From Streptomyces tardus (GTDB lineage Bacteria; Actinomycetota; Actinomycetes; Streptomycetales; Streptomycetaceae), in the NCBI RefSeq assembly GCF_018101125.2, contig NZ_JAELVF020000001.1, forward strand, positions 3,584,386-3,648,385: a DNA stretch of 64,000 bases, in the 5' to 3' direction. Below the pieces are notes generated by a model. That model was not told the origin of the DNA. It searched no databases and saw only the letters and a program-made list of their open reading frames with translations. The position numbers and the translations under genes were made by a program. Every line of letters begins with the position of its first letter. The first letter of the stretch is position 1. Positions 8,611 to 17,586 of this stretch are shown piece after piece.

Positions 8611-8808
8611 GTGGCGCTAGTGGTTCGGTCTGCGACCAAGCTCACTGTTGACGAGGTGTGTGCCGAGCTGAGTGTGGCGAGAAGCACATTCTATGAATGG
8701 CGTCAGAAAGGTAAGGGGCCACGCTGTATTCGCCTACCTAATGGCTCCCTGAGGGTGCGGCGCAGTGATTTCGAAAATTGGTTGAGTGATTGCGAGGATC
8801 TCTCTTGA
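8611..8808 (+). CDS. xis: Excisionase-like helix-turn-helix protein
   Basis: 65 residues from GTG 8611, preceded by GGGTGAGGGT. KLTVDEVCAELSVARSTFYEW followed by RCIRLPNGSLRVRRSDFENWL is the AlpA/MerR-type winged HTH of actinomycete excisionases and directionality factors. Its stop (8806-8808) overlaps the TTG start of the integrase by 4 bp, the usual xis-int arrangement in tRNA-integrating elements. Probably bends attachment-site DNA and promotes excision. Confidence 0.8.
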   Translation: MALVVRSATKLTVDEVCAELSVARSTFYEWRQKGKGPRCIRLPNGSLRVRRSDFENWLSDCEDLS

Positions 8809-10202
8809 CGAGTGAAGGTTCGCTGAATGTTCGTTTCTATTCCATTGAGACGAATAAGCGAGTCAAAGGGAAAAGTTACACTGTGCGCTGGAAAGTAGCT
8901 CACAGGAAGCATAGTAAGACCTACAAGAATTTCGTTGCGGCGGACGATGAACGTTCGAAGCTTCTGGAGGCGCATCGGAGGCGCGAGCTATTCGACATCG
9001 AAACGGGTTTCCCGGTCTCGTGGACCTCCAAGGCGGCCGAAATGACCTGGTTTCAATTCGCTGTCGAGTATGTCGACTGGAAATGGCCCCGTTCCTCCGG
9101 CAATACGCGCAAGAATATGGCCAAGGCTCTGACGACGGTGACCATTGCCTTGCTGCGTACGCCAATGCCAGCGCACTTCGACCCTGTCAAGGTTCGACGG
9201 GCGCTCCGGGAGTACGCCTTCAACGTCAACCGGCGCTGTGACCCCGGGAAACCCGTCCCGAGTGAAGTTCAGTCGATCCTTGACTGGTTCAAGCGCAACT
9301 CCCAGCCGATGAGCGCCTGGGAGAAGACCGAGAACGTGGACAAGGTCATCGCCGCGCTCGGTGCCCTCCTGGATGGCACTCCGGCAGCTGCCAGCTCGGT
9401 GACGCGCAACGATCGGATCATGAACCTCGTCATGGGGTACGCCATCAGGCGCAACTACTTGACGATCAATCCGCTCCCGAAGGGCAAGGGGGAGCGCAGT
9501 GCTCCAAGGGTGGCCCAGGCTATCGACAAGCGATGCCTTCTGAGCCGTGACTTGGTCGCGAGGATGCTGGACTGGATAGGTGAGCGTCCTCGGCGCGGAC
9601 GCTTGTACCAAGCCTTCTTCGCCACGCTCTACTACGCCGGTCTTCGCCCTGAGGAGGCAGTCGGCCTCCGAGTCGGGGACGCGGCGCTGCCGAGCACTGG
9701 CTGGGGCGAGTTCCTCGTGCACGAGGCTCAGCCCGAGGTCGGCAGCCAGTGGACCGATACAGGTGAGGTACACGAAGGGCGAGGGCTCAAGGGGCGAGGG
9801 GAAGGCGACACGCGCACCGTCCCGATTCACCCTTCTCTGGTCGTGATCCTCCGAGGGGCGATCCAGAAGTACGACCTGAAGCCGACTGACCTTCTCTTCC
9901 CCGGGGAGAAGGGTGACATGCTCGCAGGGTCAGTCTTCCGGCGAGTCTGGGCCAAGGCGCGTAAGCAGGTGCTGCCCGAGCCAGAACTTAAGTCGCCGAC
10001 TGGTCGACGCGTGTACGACCTGCGCCACACCTGCCTCACGACGTGGCTCAACAGCGGTATACCGGCAGCTGAGGTCGCCGATTGGGCAGGCAACAGCGTG
10101 CAGGTCCTCTTGGCAACGTACGCGCGCTGCATCGTCGGCCAGCGCGACGACTACCTCAAGCGGACCGAGGAGGGGCAAGACCTCCCGCAGGTGGCGGCGT
10201 GA
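8805..10202 (+). CDS. int: Tyrosine-recombinase integrase
   Basis: 465 residues from TTG 8805 (TTGA overlap with the xis stop; GAGGA 8 bases upstream); an in-frame TTG at 8790 is the alternative. N-terminal SAM-like DNA-binding part, then the catalytic domain with the first Arg in FFATLYYAGLRPEEAVGL, the H-x-x-R box in VYDLRHTCLTTWLNSGI and the nucleophile Tyr in VLLATYARC. All expected catalytic residues are present, so it is probably active. The gene ends 206 bp from the 3' end of tRNA-Arg(UCU), the likely attachment site. Codon use is less GC-biased than in the core genes, especially in the first third, consistent with transfer. Confidence 0.92.
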   Translation: MTSEGSLNVRFYSIETNKRVKGKSYTVRWKVAHRKHSKTYKNFVAADDERSKLLEAHRRRELFDIETGFPVSWTSKAAEMTWFQFAVEYVDWKWPRSSGNTRKNMAKALTTVTIALLRTPMPAHFDPVKVRRALREYAFNVNRRCDPGKPVPSEVQSILDWFKRNSQPMSAWEKTENVDKVIAALGALLDGTPAAASSVTRNDRIMNLVMGYAIRRNYLTINPLPKGKGERSAPRVAQAIDKRCLLSRDLVARMLDWIGERPRRGRLYQAFFATLYYAGLRPEEAVGLRVGDAALPSTGWGEFLVHEAQPEVGSQWTDTGEVHEGRGLKGRGEGDTRTVPIHPSLVVILRGAIQKYDLKPTDLLFPGEKGDMLAGSVFRRVWAKARKQVLPEPELKSPTGRRVYDLRHTCLTTWLNSGIPAAEVADWAGNSVQVLLATYARCIVGQRDDYLKRTEEGQDLPQVAA

Positions 10203-10408
10203 ACTGGCCCTCTCCGTGCGGGCGTGGAGGGGCTCTGCGGAGCCTGATTTTCGTGGGACGCATGTGGGACGGATAGCCGTAGGGGCCCGGTTCTTCTCAG
10301 CGTCAGCCGGACTCGAGCCCATGTGGAGCTGGTAAGTCCGGATCATCGCGCAGGTCAATCATGCGTAGTATGACCTGCGAAAACGTCGCCCAGCTGTCGC
10401 GATGTCGG

Positions 10409-10484
10409 TGGTGCCCCCGGCAGGACTCGAACCTGCGGCCAAGCGCTTAGAAGGCGCCTGCTCTATCCGCTGAGCTACGGGGGC
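10409..10484 (-). tRNA. tRNA-Arg (anticodon UCU)
   Basis: Read on the minus strand, 7-bp acceptor stem GCCCCCG/CGGGGGC, D-stem GCTC/GAGC, anticodon stem GGCGC/GCGCT around CTTCTAA (anticodon TCT), T-arm GCAGG/CCTGC with TTCGAGT, discriminator A at 10412 and an encoded CCA at 10409-10411. Its 3' end faces the integrase gene, as expected for an attB site inside the tRNA 3' half. Confidence 0.95.
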
Positions 10485-10783
10485 CGGCCTGGCCTCGGAC
10501 GGGCGGAACCCCGGTGTGGCCTTGCACGGCAGCAAGGATAGAGGCCCCGTTCGTCACTCTTGTTCGCGTCACCGCCGCAGCATGCTGTGGAGGTTCCGTG
10601 AAGCGCTCCGATAATCGCAGGCGAGCGCTGCTCACGCATTGATTTGCGCGACCACTGCGGCGGGTGTTGTGCAGTCGTTATGCCGCAGGGCTGTCGGTGA
10701 GCCCTCGCGACATGGGGGCAAAACGGGTTGTTACCGGATGAATAAGCTTCAAAAACGCGCTCAAATTGGGCATTCTTCCCCAT

Positions 10784-12439
10784 GTGGCGATCTTGGAAGC
10801 ACGCACCGAACTGCTCGACTCGCTGGTCGCGTTGCGCGATCGCGTCGCAGCCGCCAGCTTTCCGCTGCCGTTGACCGGCGCCCCGTACGCGCGGCGGTGC
10901 CGGTCCGAGCTGCTGGCCCAGCTCGACGACTACCTCGTGCCCAGGCTGCGAGATCCCGACGCGCCGCTGCTCGCGGTCGTCGCCGGATCGACCGGCGCAG
11001 GCAAGTCGACGCTCGTCAACTCCCTGGTGGGGCGGCGAATCACCGAGGCCGGCGTGCTCCGGCCCACCACCAGAACCCCGGTGCTGGTGTGCCACCCCGA
11101 CGACGCCCACTGGTTCGAGGGCCGTCGGGTGCTGCCGCGCCTCGCCCGGCTCAGCGCCGACCGCGAGCCGGGCACCGTCCTCCAACGGGCCGCCGACCGC
11201 ACCGACCCCTCGCCGCAGCCCGCAGGCACCCTCCAGCGCCCGCCCGCGGGCGAAAGCGGACCGGCGCTGCGGCTGGAGACCGACGAGGCGCTGCCCACCG
11301 GACTGGCGCTGCTCGACGCACCCGACATCGACTCCCTGGTTGCCGAGAACCGCGATCTCGCGGCCGAGCTGATCTGCGCCGCCGACATCTGGATCCTGGT
11401 CACCACCGCCGCCCGGTACGCAGACGCGGTGCCCTGGCATCTGCTGCGCGCGGCAAGGGAGTACGACGTCACGCTGGCCACCGTGCTCGACCGGGTGCCG
11501 CACCAGATCACCCATGAGGTCACCCGCCAGTACACCGCACTGCTGGAGCGGGCCGGGCTCGCCGGCATCCCGCGCTTCACCGTCCCCGAACTGCCCGAGT
11601 CGGCCGCCGGGAGCCGGGGGTTGCTGCCCGGCAGCGCCGTGGACTCGCTGCGGCACTGGCTGACCCACCTGGTCACCGATCCGCTCGCCCGCGAGGAGGC
11701 GGTGGGCCGTACGGCGGCCGGCGCGCTCGCCTCGCTGCGTTCTCGCGTCCCCGAACTCGCCGCCGGCGCCGCCGCACAGCATTCCGCAGCGCTGCGCCTC
11801 TCCCATCAGGTCGAGCTCGCCTACGCCGACGCCGGTCAGCGGGCGAAACTCCGGCTGAGCGAGGGCCGGTTGCTCGCCGGTGAGGCCTGGACGCACTGGC
11901 GCGGTTTCCCCACGGACACCGCGGGCGAGGAGCTGATGACCGCCTGCACCGACGGGTTGGCCGATCTGCTGGCGAACGCCGTGGGCGCCGCCGAGGAGCG
12001 GATCGTCGACTTCTGGCGGCGCGAACCGGGCGCGGTCGGACTGCCCGAGGACCCCTGCCTGGGCGCCGCGCCGACGGTGGAACGGATGGGCGTGGCCGTA
12101 CGCCACTGGCGGCGCTGCGTCGAGGAACTGGCCGAGGAGGCGTACCGGGCCGACGGCCGCGGCCCTGCGAACGGCGAGGAGACCGCGGCCCTGTTGGCCA
12201 CCACGCTGCTCGGCGGTGCCCAGGGGATCGCGGCGGGCGAGGCGTTGGCCGCGATCCTCACCGTGCCGCCGGCCGCCGCGTTGCGCGAACGCGGCGCCGA
12301 ACTGCTCACCGAGTGCGTGGATCGCGCCCTGCACGGCGAGCGGGACCGCCGACTCGCGCCGCTCCGGAAGCTCGACGCGGGACCGGAGCAGCAGGCCCGG
12401 CTCATCGCCGCACTGTCCGTACTGCACAAGGAGAGGTGA
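10784..12439 (+). CDS. dynA: Dynamin-like GTPase, first of pair (DynA-like)
   Basis: 551 residues from GTG 10784, where similarity to relatives appears to begin (TTG 10766 is an upstream alternative; neither has a clear ribosome site). G1 loop [17 protein letters not shown], switch region [14 protein letters not shown]3-like [10 protein letters not shown] and a degenerate G4 (TVLDRVP) mark a P-loop GTPase of the dynamin/YfjP class; the rest is mostly helical. In S. venezuelae the paired proteins DynA and DynB stabilise FtsZ ladders during sporulation septation; I assign this by architecture and pairing, not by search. The next gene starts 4 bp after the stop, so they form an operon. Confidence 0.7.
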   Translation: MAILEARTELLDSLVALRDRVAAASFPLPLTGAPYARRCRSELLAQLDDYLVPRLRDPDAPLLAVVAGSTGAGKSTLVNSLVGRRITEAGVLRPTTRTPVLVCHPDDAHWFEGRRVLPRLARLSADREPGTVLQRAADRTDPSPQPAGTLQRPPAGESGPALRLETDEALPTGLALLDAPDIDSLVAENRDLAAELICAADIWILVTTAARYADAVPWHLLRAAREYDVTLATVLDRVPHQITHEVTRQYTALLERAGLAGIPRFTVPELPESAAGSRGLLPGSAVDSLRHWLTHLVTDPLAREEAVGRTAAGALASLRSRVPELAAGAAAQHSAALRLSHQVELAYADAGQRAKLRLSEGRLLAGEAWTHWRGFPTDTAGEELMTACTDGLADLLANAVGAAEERIVDFWRREPGAVGLPEDPCLGAAPTVERMGVAVRHWRRCVEELAEEAYRADGRGPANGEETAALLATTLLGGAQGIAAGEALAAILTVPPAAALRERGAELLTECVDRALHGERDRRLAPLRKLDAGPEQQARLIAALSVLHKER

Positions 12440-13288
12440 CACGGTGTCCGGTTCGCTCGGCGACGTCCGTATCGAGGAACAGCACAGCGGCCAGAGCGCG
12501 GAGAGTGTCGGCGAAGAGCCGGACACCGCGACAGCGGCGCACGACCGGGAGACCGCCTCCTCGGGCGGGCCCGCCGGGCCGGGCGAGGACCCCCGGGGCC
12601 AGAACGCGTCGGCTGAGGTCGCGCGGGGCGAGGAGGGCGCGTCGGGGGGTGTGCGCCTGGCCTCCGGTTCCGACGTACCTCGCGTCGACGTACCTTGCGC
12701 CCCCGACGCACCGGGCGCACCCGACGTCCCGGCGGCCCTCGGTGTCCGCGTCGAACCCGCTGCTTCGGGAGCGGGCGTGTCCGTGGCGCGCGGGAGCGGT
12801 GACGCGGAGCGCGCCGGGCAGGCGGAGACGGAACACACCGTGGCCCGGCGGGAGGTACGCGCGGTCGCCGCGGGCGGTGCCCGGATCTCGGGCGGTGCTC
12901 CGGCATGGGACGACGGACTGATCGCCCGCCGCGCACGACCCGGTCCGGAGGAGACGCGGTCGCGGCCGGCCGCCGAACCGGGCGGGCGCGAGCAGGCGTC
13001 GGTGGCCGTGGGCCGGGTCGACGAGCCGGTTCAACTCCCGCTCGTCGAGGGAGAGGTGGGGCTCGGCGCGCCGGAACGGCCGACCGCGTCCGGCACCGGT
13101 ACGGCGCGACTCCCTTCCGCCGTACGCGGCCGAGTGCGGTCGCTGACCACGGAAGCGGCCCCGTACACCCCGGCGGTGGGCCCGCTGCCGCACGCCGCCG
13201 CCCCGGCTGACCCGGCGCGGGTGACAGCCGCGGCCCCGACGCACCCGTACCGCCCTGGCCCGGGCGGTACGGCGGATCTGGACCGCCC

Positions 13289-13380
13289 GGACCTGGGCCT
13301 TCCGGACGCGAGCCGCCCGGACTCGGGCCGCACGGTGGACCTGGGCCTTCCGGACGCGAGCCGCACGGACGCGGGCCGCC
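13289..13380 (+). repeat. Tandem repeat in the DynB low-complexity region
   Basis: Two adjacent ~48-bp units encode DLGLPDASRPDSGRTV and DLGLPDASRTDAGRPV. Natural-looking low-complexity expansion, in frame, and unrelated to the inverted repeat downstream. Confidence 0.75.
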
Positions 13381-13691
13381 CGGTGCACCCACCGCAGCAG
13401 GACCGCCGGGCCGTGACGGCCGTGGAGACGATCGTCGAGGGCGTGGGTTCCGAGGAGGCCCCCGTCGCGAACCCGGTTTCGCCGGACGCGACTTCCGGGC
13501 GCCCCGTCGTTGCGGACGAGACGGTGGCGCCTGCGACGGCCCCAGTGTCCGGGCCGGACCCCGCGGCACATCCGGCACCTCCGGCCCGTCCAGGAGACCC
13601 GGCCCCTCCGGAGACGCCCGCGTCGGCGGGAACGCCCGCGCGTCCGGAGGCGTTGCCCGGTCTCGAGGCGCCTACCGGCGGAGGCCTCCGG

Positions 13692-13818
13692 GTGCCGCCG
13701 CGTGCCCGTCGCCGCGCGCACCTGCGCGAGGGGAGCCATCGAGAGCTCGGCGGGCTCGTCCTCCTCGACCTGCCCGACCACGACTCGCTCGCCGAGGGCC
13801 ATCGTCAACAGGTCGACC
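13692..13818 (+). repeat. 127-bp direct copy of 14996-15122 inside dynB
   Basis: Identical by eye to 14996-15122 (offset 1304). It ends in the palindrome GGTCGACC (13811-13818), where the inverted arm starts with no spacer, so 13692-13937 is a 246-bp perfect palindrome. Confidence 0.9.
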
Positions 13819-14416
13819 TGTTGACGATGGCCCTCGGCGAGCGAGTCGTGGTCGGGCAGGTCGAGGAGGACGAGCCCGCCGAGCTCTCGATGGCTCCCCT
13901 CGCGCAGGTGCGCGCGGCGACGGGCACGCGGCGGCACGCCCAGGCGCTCCAGCAGGCCGTCGGCGCCACCGGTGCGTTCCGAGGTCTCCCACACGCACGC
14001 CACCGGCGTCGCCGTCGTCGGCCGGCGCACTCCCGCCTCCGAGAGTTGGGCGCCGGCCAGCGCGTTGAAGAGCGTCGACTTGCCGCACCCCGTCGGTCCG
14101 GCGACCGCCACCGTGGTGTGGGCGCGGGAGAGCCTGCCGCGCGCCGAGGCCTCGTCGAGCACCCGTACCGCCTCGGCAAGGCTGTCCGGCTCCAGTCGAG
14201 TCCTGGACAGCCCCACCAGTTCACGCAGGGCGAGGAGCCGGCGGCCGAGCCCCCGCTCGCCGCCCGGCGCCGCGGGACCCGCCCGACGCCCCGCCCGTGC
14301 GGGGGCTTCGGCGGGCATTTCGGGAACGGAGATCGACTGCGCGAACGGGGCCGTCAGCCGCTGCTCCTCGTCCTCCGCGGACTCGGCCGCAGGCGCCCTC
14401 TCCCATGCGTACGGGG
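13811..14416 (-). repeat. Left arm of a 606-bp inverted repeat in dynB
   Basis: Reverse complement of 14517-15122 (paired positions sum to 28933). Both arms encode the same first ~155 residues of a spurious ORF in opposite directions. The 100-bp centre 14417-14516, read on the minus strand, continues the DynB frame (PEPEVTLPERPV, VARDPYAGELSPLSG), so it is dynB sequence whose forward copy is missing. Confidence 0.92.
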
Positions 14417-14516
14417 CCGCTCCCGACAGGGGGGAGAGCTCCCCCGCGTACGGGTCGCGGGCCACCTGCTCCCGGACCGGGCGCTCGGGGAGGGTCACCT
14501 CGGGCTCGGGAGCGGA

Positions 14517-15122
14517 CCCCGTACGCATGGGAGAGGGCGCCTGCGGCCGAGTCCGCGGAGGACGAGGAGCAGCGGCTGACGGCCCCGTTCGCGCAGTCGA
14601 TCTCCGTTCCCGAAATGCCCGCCGAAGCCCCCGCACGGGCGGGGCGTCGGGCGGGTCCCGCGGCGCCGGGCGGCGAGCGGGGGCTCGGCCGCCGGCTCCT
14701 CGCCCTGCGTGAACTGGTGGGGCTGTCCAGGACTCGACTGGAGCCGGACAGCCTTGCCGAGGCGGTACGGGTGCTCGACGAGGCCTCGGCGCGCGGCAGG
14801 CTCTCCCGCGCCCACACCACGGTGGCGGTCGCCGGACCGACGGGGTGCGGCAAGTCGACGCTCTTCAACGCGCTGGCCGGCGCCCAACTCTCGGAGGCGG
14901 GAGTGCGCCGGCCGACGACGGCGACGCCGGTGGCGTGCGTGTGGGAGACCTCGGAACGCACCGGTGGCGCCGACGGCCTGCTGGAGCGCCTGGGCGTGCC
15001 GCCGCGTGCCCGTCGCCGCGCGCACCTGCGCGAGGGGAGCCATCGAGAGCTCGGCGGGCTCGTCCTCCTCGACCTGCCCGACCACGACTCGCTCGCCGAG
15101 GGCCATCGTCAACAGGTCGACC
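14517..15122 (+). repeat. Right arm of the 606-bp inverted repeat in dynB
   Basis: Forward-oriented copy that continues into the intact 3' half of dynB. At the inner junction a 9-bp microhomology CGGGAGCGG is shared between the end of the inverted segment and the true upstream sequence, with one extra A at 14516. Confidence 0.92.
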
Positions 15123-16658
15123 GGCTCCTCCAGTTGGTCGACGCGGTGATCTGGGTCGTCGACCCGGAGAAGTACGCCGACGCGGTGCTCCACGAGCGCT
15201 ATCTGCGACCGCTGGCGGGACACGCCGAGGTCACCTACGTGGTTCTCAACCAGGTCGACCGGCTGCCGGAGGAAGCCGCCGGTGAACTCCTCGACGACCT
15301 GCGCAGACTTCTCGACGAGGACGGCATGGCGCTCGGGGAGCACGGCGACCCGGGAGCGCAGGTGCTCTCCCTGTCCGCGCTCAGTGGCCAGGGCGTGTGC
15401 GAACTGCGCGAGGCGCTGGGCGAATTGGTGAGTCACCAGCTCGCCGCGGCCCGCCGGTTGGCCGCGGACGTGGACCGGGTCGTCGACGAACTGCGCCCGG
15501 TCTGCACGGGCGAGGGCAACGCGAGGCCGGAGGGGCTCACCGCCGAAGTGCGGGAGTCGTTCGAGGAGCGGCTGGCGGTGGCGGTCGGCGCGGCAGCCGC
15601 TGGACGCACCGCGGAACGGGCGTGGCTGCGTCAGGCCGATCTCGCCTGCGGCACCTCCTGGGCGGGACTGGCGCGTTGGCAGGTACGGCGCGCGGGAGCC
15701 CGCCGGGGCGAGAAGCCGGACGGCTGGGCGATGGGCGAGCAGCCCGCGAAGGACCGTACGAAGGCGGGCCGCCAGGGTCGGTCGGCGGCGCTTGCGGCGG
15801 TGGCACCGGCAGGAGGCGGGAGAGCGGAGGGCCCAGCAGGGGGCACGGAGCGACCGGGAGGCGGCAGCGTCGGTGGTGCGGGGGACCCCGGACCACAGCT
15901 GTCCGAGCACGGGCGTTGGGCGGCGGACCGTGGGTCCGCGTGCCAGGAGGCTACGGGTGGTTCCCCGGCCGACCGTGAGCTGTGGGAACCGCGTGGCGAT
16001 CGGCAGAGCACGGCCTGGGAGCAGCACACCGGCAGGCCGGTGGTCGAACAGGCGGTGCGCGGTTTGATGGACGACACCACGCGAGGGCTGCCCGCCGCGT
16101 GGGCGCGCGCCGTGTGGCACGCCGCTCGTACGGGTGGCGGAGGGCTGCCGGGCGCGCTCGACCGCGCGGTGGCGGGTGCGCGGCTGCCGGTGCGTCCGGT
16201 GCGTCCGCGCTGGTGGACGGCTGCTGCGGTCGGTCAGGTCCTGCTGCTGGCGTTTCAGCTGATCGGCGTGTGCTGGTTGCTCGGCGGGCTGCTGGCGGGC
16301 GGCATGGGCGCCGAACGGTGGCTCCCCTTCGGGCTGTTGGTCGCGGGTGCGCTGGGCGGGCCGGCGCTCGCCTGGGGTTGCCGGGTGGCGGCGCGCGGCC
16401 CGGCCAGGGCGTTCGGACTGGAGCAGGAGTCGCGATTGCGCCGTCTCGCGGCGGACTGCGGCCGAGGTCGGGTCCTGGAGCCGGTGGCGGCCGAGCTGTT
16501 GCGCTACACCGAGGCCCGGGAGCAGTACGTGGTGGCGGCGGGCGGGCCGGAAAGTGTCGGGCCGATGCGCTGAGCGCAGGGCGTCCCAGCCGGGAGACGG
16601 CTTAGCCCCCTGTGAGAACAGCGGGAAGCCGCGGGAGCAGTAGGAATCGGTGAGAGCG

Positions 16659-16707
16659 GCGGGAAGCCGTGGCAGATCGTCCTCACGGGCCTGCCACGGC
16701 TTCCCGC
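16659..16707 (+). terminator. Terminator hairpin after dynB
   Basis: Perfect 17-bp arms (16659-16675 and 16691-16707) around a 15-nt loop, 86 bp after the dynB stop. Confidence 0.8.
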
Positions 16708-17586
16708 TGTGGTGTCTGCTTCCACCGTGGTGCGTTCGCCGTCTCACCCGGGCCGGTGGAGTGGCAGGAACAGGCCCGTGGTCGTCCGGGGGAACGGTCT
16801 CCGATCGCGCGGGGAACGGGCCGGCGGGCGCTGACGAGTCGTCCGGACGCCGCCCCGCTGTCGCCCGCTCTCCGGCGCGGTGCTGCGGCCGACACGGTCC
16901 CTGCTGCCGACACGGTCCCTGCGGCCGAGGCGAACCAGGGGGAGTCCACCGGCAGCAACCGCACGGGTCGGGAGCGGCGTCAATTCCTCGTGAGAGTGGT
17001 CGAGTTGTGCACAACCGGCCAGTAGTCCACAGGCGCGAGCGGAATTCTCGCGAAGGCGGCAGCATGGTGCTGTCGGCGGCGCTGACCGCCTCGCAGCACC
17101 TCGCGGTGTCGGGGCCCGCGTCGCCGACAGGCGTGCTTCGGACTGCCGGATGTTGAGGAGCGGGCATGAGTGAGACCACCGCGACTGCCGAGGGAAGGGT
17201 GGCCGCCGGGGGCCGACGGCGAACCGGCCCCGGTGCGGGGCGCGTTGAGAGACGGGTGGAGAGCATGTCGCGAGCGGCGCGGGGGTGCTGGGGCTCTCGC
17301 CCCGTGCAGCCGAGAGGCCGCGGTCGGATCGGGAGCCGCGGCGCACAGATGTGTCTTTCGGGTGAAGGGCCGACAAAGCCCGCGAAGCCCACAAAGCGGT
17401 GTGTGGCGGCGAGTTGGTGCGGCGTCGCGAAGGTCCGGGTTCGCGGCATTCGGCGATAACGATTCTGATTCGGAAGGCGAAGTGATCGTGAAAGTCGGTG
17501 GTCGCGACATTTTCCCTCTCTACGATCCCGGGCAGGCTTGCTGGGTTCGTCCCAGTCGTCGATGTGGGGATGACGAGGGGAAGAGG
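16708..17586. other. Long leader/intergenic stretch without a convincing gene
   Basis: The frame of the next gene is open back to 17170, but that part has no clear start. A 97-codon ORF at 17166-17459 has a good ribosome site (GTTGAGGAGCGGGC) but no recognisable content and mixed codon use, so it is left as a doubtful candidate. A 17-bp unit GCCGACACGGTCCCTGC occurs twice around 16889-16923. A 12-bp palindrome GTTGTGCACAAC lies at 17004-17015, close to TAGTCCACA at 17022, both one base from a DnaA box. The more A/T-rich 17455-17520 probably holds the promoter of the surface-protein gene. Confidence 0.4.

Larger units (their letters stand above)
12444..16573 (+). pseudogene. dynB: Dynamin-like membrane GTPase (DynB-like), scrambled by an inverted duplication
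   Basis: Starts GTG 12444 after AAGGAGAGGTGACAC. Residues 1-416 (to 13691) are low-complexity Pro/Ala/Gly/Asp-rich. The GTPase domain follows in the copy from 14517: G1 VAGPTGCGKSTLFNAL, LLDLPDHDS (G3), VVLNQVDRLP (G4), and two membrane spans near the C-terminus (VLLLAFQLIGVCWLLGG and LLVAGALGGPALAWG), the layout of DynB. As given, the start frame runs out at 14579 and the 3' part is in another frame. Joining 12444-13691, the reverse complement of 13811-14516, and 15123-16573 gives one uninterrupted 1135-codon frame, so the original gene was intact. Either a natural fold-back mutation or a library/assembly artefact. Confidence 0.7.

Noticed and set aside
10295-10335. Possible att duplicate of the tRNA near CAGCCGGACTCGAGCCC
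   Set aside because: Only a weak similarity to the tRNA T-arm, far shorter than a usual att core.
14221-14961. Two 246-codon ORFs with the same start on opposite strands (13972-14712 plus, 14221-14961 minus)
   Set aside because: They are shadows of dynB duplicated by the inverted repeat, not genes.
14495-17449. 984-codon minus-strand ORF
   Set aside because: Antisense to dynB and its leader; GC-rich DNA keeps antisense frames open. No family-like motif.
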